This document shows positions 1 through 12,300 of a stretch of DNA of 64,000 nt, piece by piece. Numbering within the stretch: position 1 is the first letter of the stretch; each line of letters begins with the position of its first letter. The translations under genes were made by a program, and so were the position numbers. Location of the stretch: assembly GCF_023091745.1 (NCBI RefSeq), contig NC_068915.1:36882001-36946000 (forward strand). Direction: 5' to 3'. The notes under the pieces are model-generated. The model ran no database searches. It was given only the letters and a program-made list of their open reading frames with translations, and had not been told where the DNA came from. The DNA is from Budorcas taxicolor (lineage: Eukaryota; Chordata; Mammalia; Artiodactyla; Bovidae).

Positions 1-172
1 CAGTCATGTCCGACTTTTTGCGACCCCATGGACTATACAGTCCATGGAATTCTCCAGGCCAGAATACTGGAATGGGTAGCCTGTCCCGTCTCCAGGGGAT
101 CTTCCCAACCCAGGGATCGAACTCATGTCTCCCACATTTCAGGAGGATTCTTTACCAGCTGAGCCACAATTT
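1..172 (-). repeat. Bov-tA-type SINE
   Basis: Reverse complement of the ruminant tRNA-derived SINE: the tRNA-like head (GTGGCTCAGCTGGTAAAGAA) is near 165 and the GTCGGACATGACTG-type tail near 5. It runs off the left edge. Confidence 0.9.
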
Positions 173-285
173 TCTTAGCCAACTCTCAAATATACAATAC
201 AGTATTATTAATATTAATCATAGTAACCATGCTATCATTACAGAATGTTTTTAACAAAATTTAAATTTATTATAATATATATTAC

Positions 286-345
286 CTTTCCCTTAAAAAA
301 CTTCCAGTCAGACACGCAGGAGATGAAAATATCTCTCTTATTTCC
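286..345 (-). CDS. HERC5: HERC5 coding exon 10
   Basis: Acceptor CTTATATAG, donor GAAAG|GTAATA, 60 nt. Encodes [20 protein letters not shown] plus two bases, about residues 427-446. The same 60-nt exon with the same phases occurs in HERC6 (54656-54715), as expected for tandem paralogues. Confidence 0.93.
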
Positions 346-3300
346 CTATATAAGGAATAAGATCATGGTTAAAACAAATCAGAATATGTCTCCTTATAGC
401 AAAGGGCATAATAATTGTCCTTCAAACTTCTCCTGCTATCTCTGAGTTATCTGAATACTGCCATGTGCATCTGAAAGTCTATTTCATTTGTGAAATCTCA
501 AAATTTCAGAGGCAAACAAGGAAAGAAAAAGATACATATTCAGAGAAGCAACAGGGGAAGAGAAGAAGGCTTGACCAAGGGTCAGTATTTTAAGACAAAT
601 AAAACACTCCCAACATACCCAGCTTCCCAAGCCCTATTTATTTCTATTCTACTGAAGTGGAAACACAGGTTGGGGGAGTATGCTCAGTTCCACCTTAGAA
701 GTACCTGCACAAACAGTTCTTGACCATTTGTACTCTGCAAGTCAAGATGCAGCTATCTGGAGTTAACTACTTTCCAGAATTATAAAGCAATACCTAAAGT
801 GTCTCTAAAAGGAAATGCTTGTAAAAATGAGTACAATCTTTAATGATGGTAGGAGTTCTGTTATTTATAACAAGGTTGCCTAAGATGTTCAGCTGTGAGT
901 AAGAGTTCAACAAACAAGAAGCTCCAAAGTCAAGCAGGGTTGGAAAACAATAGACTATATTTCCTGCTCAGAGTCACAATTACACAAACATATCAAAGGC
1001 TCAGAGAAGTCCTGCAGTAAAGAGAGCTGCCCTCATGGAGCCTACGTGCTAGTTGTGATGGTTAACTGTATGTATCAACTTGGCCAGAGAATTGGTCAAA
1101 CACCAAACTAGATGCTGCTGTGAAGGTATTTTTTTAGACAACATTAACATTCAAATCAGCAGGGTTTGACTAAAGCAGATTACCCTCTATAATGGGGGTG
1201 TGCCTTATCCAATCAGTTGTAAAGGAAGAGGAAATTCTGCCTTCAGACTGCCTTGGGCCTCAAGCTGTAACATCAGTTCTTCCCTAGGTCTCCAGCCTGC
1301 AGTCTTGCCTCACAGATTTTGCTCTTGCCGCCCCCTACAACTGTGTGTGTGTGCGCTCCATCACTCAGTCATGTCTAACTCTTTGTGACCTCCCGGGCTA
1401 TAGCCTGCCAGACTCCTTGGTCCATACGATTTCCCAGGCAAGAATACTGGAATTTTTACTCCTTAAAAATCTCTCTCCATACACATAGCCTCTACTGGTT
1501 CTGTTTCTCTGAAGATCACCAAGTAGTAGACCACTGGGTGATGATTTAGTCACTACGTGTCCAACTCTTGTGACCCCATGGACTGTAGCCCACCAGGCTC
1601 CACTGTCCATGGGATTTCCCAGGCAAGAACACTGGAGTGAGTTGCCATTTCCTTTTCCAAGGGATCTTACTGACCCAGGGATCAAACTCTCATCTCCTAA
1701 ATTGTAAGATTCTTTACTGCTGAGCTCCTAGGGAAGCCAAACAGACTACTAATGGACCACAAAATCTTACATCCTTGTATTGTGCAAAATCAATTGGGAA
1801 AACATTGATTTAAAGAGCTATATGAGCAGACAGACACGTAGGTTGTACCTTTTTGTATTTTGCCACTGTTTAGTCCCCACATCTGCAATCCATCTCTTTA
1901 CAGTGCCTTCATTCAAGGTAGGAATTTTCCTCCTCAGATTCACATAGGAATTCTGTAAACAAACAAAATAGTAGAATATAGTAATTTAGATACAAATGAA
2001 ATAGGTCTTCAACTTTTAGGCACCTTCTAAGGATAGAGCATAATACTAAGTATGGATAATATAGCTCTGGAAAATCATAAAGATTCTACCAATCATTTGC
2101 CTGGCTGCCAGTTTCTTGACCAAGGATGCTTAGATCCAAAGTCAATTTCTCTGAATGCCCCAACACTGAACGCTTTATATGGGTATGACCAGATTAAACT
2201 GAACATCAGAGTTTGGGAAGATCCTGACAGGACTGGGTACAGAAGTAGCAAGAACTCAATTTGCCTTGGTGAAGTAGGATGTGGAGATTATGGACTGATT
2301 ATTCATAAGACTATGAACCTCGGGTCTTTATTAATACTGGCTGGAAAAGTCACTTCAAAACGTTAACCCATTAGCTTCTTAAAACCCTAGCGAAAATGCC
2401 ATTTGCAAGGAGCCTCCTGAAAGGTAAGTAGAATCTAGGGAAATCACACTTATTTGACATACAGTATGGGAAAATCTGCTGATTCTTGTTGAGTCAAGAT
2501 GCATGCTGTTTCAACAATGAAGGATCAATAATGTCTAGCCATTCCCCAGCATGAGGCTAGGAACCTGATGATTTTGGAATTCACCAAATCTAGATTCTGG
2601 AAATTTTTGAAGATACCAAGTTATAAAACGTCTAGTTTCTAGTCTCCCAAGGTAATACAAATAACAACAAAAATAAACAAACGGGACCTAATCCAACTTG
2701 CAAGCTTTTGCACAGCAAAGGGAATCATAAAAATGGAAAAGACAACCTAAGGAATGGGAGAAAATATCTGCAGACAACATGACTGACATGGGCTTAACCT
2801 CCAAAGCATACAAAGAGCTCGGCAACTCAACAATGAAAAAACTAACAACCAAATGAGAAAATGGGCAGAGGACCTTAATAGAAATTTCTCTAATGAAGAC
2901 ACACTGATGGCCAGTAGGCTCATGAAGACGCTCAACATCGCACATATTAGAGAAACGCAAATCAGAACTACAGTGAGGTGCCACTTGACACTGGTCAGAA
3001 TGGTCATTATTAAAAAGTCTACAAATAACAAATGCTGGAGAGGATGTGGAGAAAAGGGAACCGTCCTATCCTGTTGGTAGGTATGTAAGTTGGTGCAGCC
3101 ACTATGGAAAGCAGAATGGAGGACCCTCAGAAAAGTAAAAACAGAATTACTATATGATACAGCAATCCCACTCCTGGGTATATACCCACAAAAAACTACA
3201 CCCATTCAAAAAGATACATGTACCCCTATTTCACAGTAGCATAATTCACAATAGCCAAACATGGAAAACACCTAAACGTCTGCCAAGAGAAGAATGGATA

Positions 3301-6300
3301 AAGATCTGACACATTCATACAGTGAACATCACTCAGCCATAGAAAGAAAAAACATCATGCCGTCTGCAGCAACATGGAAGGCAACTAGAGATTCTCATAG
3401 TAAGTGAAGTAGGTCAGGAAGAGTAAGCACTGTATGATACCACTTGTATGTGACATCTGAAATATGGCAAAAATGAACCTACCTACAAAACAGAAACAGA
3501 TTCACAGACCGAGAATAGACTTGTGGTTGCTAAGGAGGAGGCCAAGAGAGAAAGAGGGATGGGCTGGGAATCTGGGGTTCATAAACGCCAACTATCACAT
3601 TAACATGGACAAAAAACAAGGTCCTACTGCATAACACAGGCAACTGTATCCAATCTCCTGGGATAACCCACCATGGAAAAGGATATTAAAAGAATGTATA
3701 TACATATGAAACTGAAGTCGCTCTGCTGTACAGCAGAGATTGGCACAACATTATAAATCAACTAGACTTCAATTAAAAAAAGAACTTCTGGAGATCTTTT
3801 TTTACCTCTTTTTCCATCCACATCAAAATGCTTTGATTCCCTCCAGCAACCATTATTAACTCCTTTACTGATGTGCTGCTTTCTGAAAGGAATTTACAAA
3901 AAAAAAAGAGCTTAGAAACTCTTGTGATACAAACATACACACTCAAGTAACTTTACATCCTTCTTAAACAGAGTTCTTTTCTCTTTCTGACAAAGACTCA
4001 GTACACTTCCCACCCACAAAGCAAAAATACATATCTACTTCAGGGTGAAGTCTAGTTGGCAAACAGGTAATTCGGAAGGCTGACAACGTGGAATCAGTTT
4101 AATACACATGGTTACTATAAATGCTTATATATTCAACACAGTCAAATACTTGATTAGTTAACTGTTCCCTGGTTTAACTTAGCACCTATTACTAAAAACC
4201 ACATTCTAGGAACTTCCCTGGAAGTCCAGTCATTACTGGCAAGACTCCCAGGGAAGTCTAGGACTCCACGTTTCCAATGCGGGGAGCACGGGGTCGATCC
4301 CTGGTTGGGGAGCTAAGATCGTACAAGTCACCTGGTGCAGCCAAACACAAACAAACAAAAAGCCATTTCTACAACTCAAGACTTAATCTATGACTACTGG
4401 CTCTGAAGAATGTTAATAGTACTTCAAAGGCCTATGTACGTGGTTATAAGAAATTAGATATAAGATACAAACTGCTTAAGGAAATAACCCTATCGTTCAT
4501 TTCCCCAGAAGAACTGAGAGAACTTTAGTACTTTAGGTCACCACTAAGCTTTCAGAAATAAGTGACCCAAGTGCTCCAAGGCACTTCTATAGTGAAACCT
4601 TTCAGAGTTAAGCCTCTGAAGTTACACAGTGCACGCACAGTTCAAGTCCAGCCAAAACTGCTTACGGGCTAACCCTTCACTTTCCAAGTCTCTGTACCCT
4701 CCAGTAAAATGGGACTGAAAGCTCACATCTCCTGACACTGTTTAAGGACAGGTGAGATGACACAAGCAAGTTTTAAGTACAGTTACACTGCCTGGCATAT
4801 GTCAGCTGCTCATCATTCTGAGGGTTTTTTATGATTAGGAGTCAGTTTAGTCAGGTAAGAAAACCAATCATCATGGAAATAATAGGTCCCTTGAAGACTG
4901 GAATCAGAGACTGCAAAGGCCTCTGAACCCATATAGTTTTTTTTTTTTTTTTTTTAATGTTCTATCATTCCAAGTCCACATTAATCTTAACCTGAAGGGC
5001 TTAGAGAACTAATGGCTATTCTGACTTGATAAATTAGATAGGGTATGTTAAGTTATTTACAAGTAAACATGAAATCAGTAAAGCTCCATTCATAGTCATA
5101 CATTTTTCTTGCTACATTACACACTTAGGAAAATCAGATTTTCAACAAAGGCATTTATGCCAAATCCTGTGCTCCTACAGAATTTACCAGATTTGAGTTC
5201 TTCACTTGATGGCAATTTCATGGGACGTGGTGTCAGCTGATTAAATGTCCCACCGTTTCCCAGTTGTCCTTCTTTTCCAGAACCAAAAGAAAAGACCTTT
5301 CCCACATCAGAAACATAGGCAAGTGTGTGCTGCCTATTAAACAAAAGCACATACAGTCAATTCTCAATTCTCCACAATGATCAGAGTATGCAGCAATCTG
5401 GTAAAACTGCAGAAATTATACTACCCAGTGAGTGAAACTAGTTAACAAACTCCAAGTGGATGCCATTAGCCATGTGGAAACTAAGAAATCACTAATGTGT
5501 ACCTGAGGTGATTCTGGAACCCCAAAGTCCACTGAAAGCCATCAGGCTGCATCCTAGCAAAGGATGTTCCCTTGGGCAGAACAACCACCACCTCTAGCAT
5601 TCTACTACTTAGGCCTTGGCTTGAATCACCACCTCCTGAAAGCCAGCTCTGAGCTCCTCCCCATCCTAGAAGATGGAATCAGGTTATCCTGAGCTCTGAC
5701 TCTACTTCCCAAAGACCTTTAATTATGCTGATTTTCTTACCAATCTGATTAATGGCCTCTCCTATTATACAGATGTATAAGGAAAGAATTTGGCCTTGCT
5801 CAGAGCTCTGGCCTTTATTCTCACCTCTAGGGAGGTGATGTCTAACCTCTTAGAATTTCCCAAGTGATAGGAGTGTCTCTGTTATTCATGGCAGGCCCCT
5901 TGACCACACCTAACAGTTTATCAAAGTGGCTCACAGAGGCCCCTCCAGCTATAGGTAAGCTGAACCTCTGGGTACACAGAGGCTGGAGTCTGAGCTCAGT
6001 CACATGGGCAATAATTCAATCAATCATGACTAAGCAATGAAAGTCTGGACTTGGGTGAACTTCCCTGACTGACAATATTCTTCACAGGCATGTATCAGGC
6101 TGGGAGGAGGTAACACTGTCCATGCCTCCAAGGGGAGGGGACATCAGAAGCTCCTCATTTGGACCTCTTTTATACTCTGCTATGCAGCTCTTCCTTTAAC
6201 TCTATTGATAATTTGTATCCTCCTCTTAAAATTGACCATCAGTATAATAGCTTTCAGTGAGCCTTGTGTCTTCCAGTAAATTCGCCTATGTTAGTAGGGG

Positions 6301-9300
6301 TGCTGCTCTGGTTTGCATTAAGACATGTCTAAGGTGAGGATTCCTCCTGTAACACGTTACTCAGAGGAGTGTGTGTTATGAAAAATCCAAAGTGGTGACA
6401 AAGTTTCTTCGGTTAACACAGACAGAGTGAGGATATCAATGAATAATCCTTTCAACTCATGTTTGTTCATTTTTTCCAAATAAATAATTTTTTAAAAGAT
6501 AAAGTGCATTTGAATATTTACAAAGGTATTTCACTGAAGGACCAACAGAAAGTATATTTACACATTTTAAAAATCAACTAAAATAAATATGTATACTAAA
6601 ATAAAGATTATGATTGTCTAACAATGTGAATTAAGCATCTTCACCTGTCTGAAATGTTTGATAGTTTTATCTCAAAGAAACTGAAGAGAAATTTTATTAA
6701 ACTACCTATCTAAATTTATTATATTTGTCTTAGCAATTTTTATTGATACTTTACAACTTACCTTCCACATGCTATCTGGGTCACTCTATTTCCAACAAGC
6801 CCAGCTACCAAACAGGGTCTTAACTCATTCTGTGTTGAATTGTGACCGAGTTGCCCGTACTTTCCATCACCAAAAGTAAATACCAGTCCACTCTAAGAAA
6901 GGGAATTTTTTATCAGAAATTAGAGAAATACGACACAGGAGTAACACTCACTTCTGTAAAGTGTTAGTGAAGGCATCAGTGAAAAATCAATAAAATCACC
7001 ATCAGAGCAAAGCCCCCCAGTTATCAGGATAGTCCTGCACGGGGAAGCAGTGACCTTGCTTCCCCAGGAAACACCAGCTGCCCGTATCTCCACGTTCTAG
7101 TGCTCTCTCCACTACCAAGTGCTCTTCCGGAACTGCAGTCAAAGAGACAAGGGTACACTCACCTTTGTGAGCAGGGCAGTGTGAGAGCTACCACAAGCAA
7201 GAAATTCAACTTTCTGATCATCCAGTGCTTCAATACAGGAAGGAGAATCTTTATCTACACAAGAAAAAGAAGAGTTCAAGTAACCACAAGGAAACATTGA
7301 ATTTCACACTGGAGTTCCATGCTACTGACAAAACACCCAGGTTACTTCCTCTAGGCCCATCACAGTAGCTCCCAACACACTGACAAGAAAGGTTCTGTGC
7401 TGGTGGATTTAGGTCTGAAAACGGAACAGGGGTGGTGGTCAAAGGGCACTCACCTGTGAAGTGTCACTCTCACTTCCCAGAGCCCTTTCTTCTCTTTTTA
7501 AACCGGACTTGATTAGCTCTCACTGCAGCGTATCTGGTATTTCCAATTCCAGCCTAGCATTATTACCCTTCTAATGAACCTAAAGCTTCTTATTCTTCTT
7601 TCAAATCCTCTAGTGGAGAGAATTGCCTTACACTACCTCTTCGCTCCATCACGATTACTTCCTTGTCCCAGAGAGATTCAGCAAAAGTAAGTTCAACGGT
7701 CCTTTATTCCTTTTCCTCCTGTGAAATGACTTACGGGCTCTCCTGAGCAACTAGCATGGGGACATGTGAAGCAGAAATGCAGTATCTGACCAGCAAGCCC
7801 AGGCGGAACGTGTGTATTACCATGGCTGATAAAGCATCGGAGTTTGCCACACTTGAAATCTCTAACAAGGGGTTTGGGGTCATCAGAAATACTGACTTTT
7901 TCTTTGGGGAGGTAGCTCAGTAATGTGAATTACATGTTTATGTGTGTGTACACACATGTAATTAAAACCTTAAAGAATAAGATCAGAATAGGTGTTTCTA
8001 ATCCTTTTGCCACAATTGTATTAATAGATATTTAAAGTGCACAGGCACCTTAAAGGTCACTTCATCCAAACTCATCACTTTACAGAAAAAGAAAATGAGA
8101 CATAGAGAAAAATGAAGTGACCTGGGTAGGCGAAATTAGTTAATGTGGAAGTGGGAATCACAGCCCATATATTCTGATCCCTTGTCCAATGCTCTTTCCC
8201 TTTTTCCCACTTGACTCAGACACTCATCTCAATTACAGCCGTGACCTGCACACTGTGTGTGTTGTTTAGACAGATTCTACACTGAATACAGAGAGATAAC
8301 CAGGCAAATCAGTGCTAATGAAAGTGGGAATCTGAACCATTTTTGGTTCAGATTACATTCAGATTATATTCATCTCTTATATGTCAAATATATTTGTTTA
8401 TAATATGAATTTTTAAATATATTTCCATACTGTAGGTGTGGCCCAGGCCCAGCTGTCCACAATCATTTCTTCCCCAAGAGTAAACATTTCCGGACATGGA
8501 TAAGGCCATGCTGTGGGCTTCTCCTGCAGAAATCTGAACCAAGGGGACTCCTGAGAGGTTCTCCACAATCTCCGGTGTGGAAGTTGAGGCAAATATTCTT
8601 CCAACTCCAAGCTGGCCATCTAAGTTCTGTCCCCAAGCAAAAAGCTCACCACCTTGACATTAACAGAGAAAATGCTGTCTTAGTAAGTTTAAAATGCAGC
8701 AGACATCACCCTAGGACATTATATTCTATCCATACTACAGCATTACAATCTCGTCCATTCAAACTGACAGGACTGCTCAGATCTCAAGACTCAGTCAGAA
8801 AAACTAGAAGAAACTCCTCTTCAGCAGTAAGAGTTACAGTTCCTTATCTTCTACCTCAAAGGGTAGTATTAAGAACTGGATGTCTGTGTTCGCCCAAAAC
8901 TCCTATGCTGAAATCCTAACCTTCAGTATGATAGTATCAGGAAGTGGCCTTTGGGGTGGTGACTCAAATTGGATGAGATCATGACAGGGGGAGCACTCAT
9001 GAATGGGATTAATGCCCTTATAAAAGGGTCCCCAGAGAGCTCTCCTGTCCTTTCCACTTGTAAGAAGACTGACCCTCACTAAACACCAAATCTGCTAAAA
9101 CCCTGAACTGGACTTCAAATTTCTGCTGTTTAAATCACCTACTCTATTTTTATTATAGCGACCCAAACAGACAAAGAATAAAGCTATTGGAATATATTAT
9201 AATCAAATTTAAGAAATATTTATTTTTAAAAACTCACGGGATGGGCCTATGAAAGACAGAAACACTCTACTTTTGAAAAAATAAAACCACAAACTATCTT

Positions 9301-12300
9301 TCTTTCTCTCCCTCTTCCACGTGCCCAAAGATGCTAAATAAATAATGTAAACATACATTTGAAATTGCAGCACAGTATCATGAAGAGTGTGCATCTTCTT
9401 CCATTAATATATGGAACATATTTTTACTTTATCTATTTAAAAAAATTTTTATTGGAGTTTAGTTGATTTACAATGTTGTGTCAGTTTCAGTTGTACAGCA
9501 AAGTGAATACACATATTGGGACATATTTTTAAAGAAAAGTTCTTAGATGTTATCTAACAGAGATGACAGTACCTAATAGAGGCTGAAAAAATATATCAGA
9601 GACTTAAATTTTAGTGAGTACTACTCTGCAAGATACTATGCAGGAAAAGGTGAGAGGTAGAGATTTTCCTTCAAACCTAATTACCAAGTGCCTATCAGTT
9701 GGCAGGAAATACCAAAATGAGAAAAATGAGTAGTTCCCTTTCTTGCTTTCCCAACTTTCATTCTTCCTACATTGTATTGTGACTTATCAATAGTAAACCC
9801 TGAACAATCCCTTCCCCCCCCACCACATCCATACATCCTAGGCTTCTTGAAGGCACATGTATCTGTTTCATCTTCACAACCTGAACATGTAGATACTCAA
9901 AATGAAAGAGTTGTTCATAAATGGATGAAGTCAAAAAGCCAGCTTTTTCCAATACAAATTAACACTTAAACCTTAACAGAGCCTTCAGTACAAGTCAAAT
10001 ACATGATCACTTACTTCCCTTGAATTTCAGTTTTCATTCTAAAAGTTTATATCTGTCCTATGTATTTAAAAAATTTCCTTGATCCTGAATTCCACTGTTC
10101 CTTATCACCTGCCTGTCTTAATTAGGTCAAGTGGCTTCAGGAAATAATTCATATTCACTACTTCCCTTCCCTACCATTATGGCATCTGATAAGAAATGGT
10201 AAGTAATACAGCGTTGGGGAGAATCCTCGAATTCAAAAGATAATGTTAAAACATGTCAGAGGCCAGCAAACTGGCCATAAAAGCAGGCCCAAGGGATTCT
10301 GAGCTCCTATCATGGGAGCTGGAAGAACCCTAGGTAAAGGGAAGAAAGTTCTGGAAAAGGGTGGACCATTCCTAATCTTGCTTCCAGAGAGGATGATTTT
10401 AATTATTTAGAATATTTTCATTGTTTCATATTTGAAAAATAGAAAACAGAACTGCTGAAATAAATCTCTAGGCCCAAGATGGCACCCAGGAACCCTGTCA
10501 CCAAACCGAACCTTCACACTCTGAATGCTCAGCCTGACCAGAAACACAGTACATCCAGTCAGCCAATCCCCAAACACCAAGTTTACTCTGGGCTCTATAC
10601 TTATTTCCTTGATCAGATATGCAACCACAGTCAATCATGCCCTATTTCCATACTGAAGCTTCTGACACTCTACAAAACTTGCCCTTGCTCAAAATCCCTT
10701 GGGAAGAGCATTCCATTGCTTATGAGCTCCTATACACTTTCAATCAATAGGCTCTTTTCCCTTAAATAAAGAACATCAAACTCATTACTAAATTGCTTTA
10801 GTTTTTTCATTTGAGAGAATAAAATGTAGGAAAAGTAATTATGAAAACCAGAAGATTTTACAGGTCCAAGAATTCTGATTTTGTATCTCTTTTAGTAGTG
10901 TTCTACCGTACCACATTCAAAACCATATTTCGGTCCTGGTACCAAATGAAGCACTTACATTCTCTTAGTTCTATATACACATAGATTTACCCCTCTTGAA
11001 AAAACAATATTTAGAAAAGTACCTTTTGAGAGTGCAAGAGAATGATAATCTCCACATGTGATCTGAATTATATTTTTTTCTTGTAAAATGCACTGAAACC
11101 TGATGAAAGGAAATATATTTTATGTTGATCACAAATAAGTCACAACAGTTAAGAATTATTAACTGTATTTAATTAGGATTGAAGCTCAAAAAAGTTAACT
11201 TCACATTCAGCACATTTAAAATTATTATAATAATAATATGCTTTAATTAGTGGTTTAAAAGGAAAATAATGTTCATTCTAAAATTGTGGTAAGATGATTC
11301 TAAAACTCTTTTACAAACAATAATTTTATGATGCAGGAATAATACAAGATGAAAATAAGTTCTAATTCACAAGATCTACTAGGAAAAAGTCTCACAAATC
11401 ATTCCATGATAATTCACTTTTCTCCGAGGTTGAAAACTACTCTGGGGTTAAATGAGTTAATTAGTATGTAAGTCCAATTTGGGGATACGTGGACTAACCA
11501 ATCATTTCCTTTAAGTGCCAAATCAACACATGGTACATGCCCTGGGAGATACAAATTGATTTACAGTTCACTAGTCAGTTCAGAATTCATCATGTACTTA
11601 AGATACCACCTTATAAAGCAAGGATCATATAAAGTAACATTTTCCTTCAAAAAATATGATTGCTTTTTGAGTGAAATTTACACCATTTTTAATAAAAAGA
11701 AAAAAAACTTTCCTACCTTGCATGTTCTATGCTATACTTGTACTCAAATGGTTTTCCATCTGAGGATAGAACCAGCATGTGCTCTTCTCCTTGGTCCATG
11801 GAATGTATCTTCATTTTTTTCCCTAACTTAATGCACTCTGCAGAGCAAATCCAACAGGAAGTATCATCACTCTCACTGTGACCCACTATTATTATTCACT
11901 TAATTATAATGCACTTAAAACACTTGGAAAAAAAATGTCAACTACACAACTCGACTTAACCTGAATGTCTCTTTTAAGAAAGTTCAAATGCAGCAAGCAG
12001 ACAAATAGCAATGCCTAGTGTCTTGACAACAGATTTTCTTTTTTAATTTGGGCAAGCATTGATTTATACTGTTTAAAATTGAATATATCTTTTCAATTAA
12101 AATAGCTATTTGCTTTTAGATACTTGTTTAATAAGTCAAGGAGAGAAACTAAATTTGAAGTGCTAGAAATGAAAAAGTCTGTAAGAAACTATAATTTAAT
12201 TTTTGGAGAACATACTTCATTTTAAGGGTAAATGAGGAATTGGGTTTGGGGGACAATTTTTTTAAAGGATGCTATTAAAAGAAATTGTACTGTCAGTGCA

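Noticed and set aside
10440..10790. Possible LTR in HERC5 intron 3
   Set aside because: Only a general LTR-like feel and an AATAAA; no ends, primer site or partner found.
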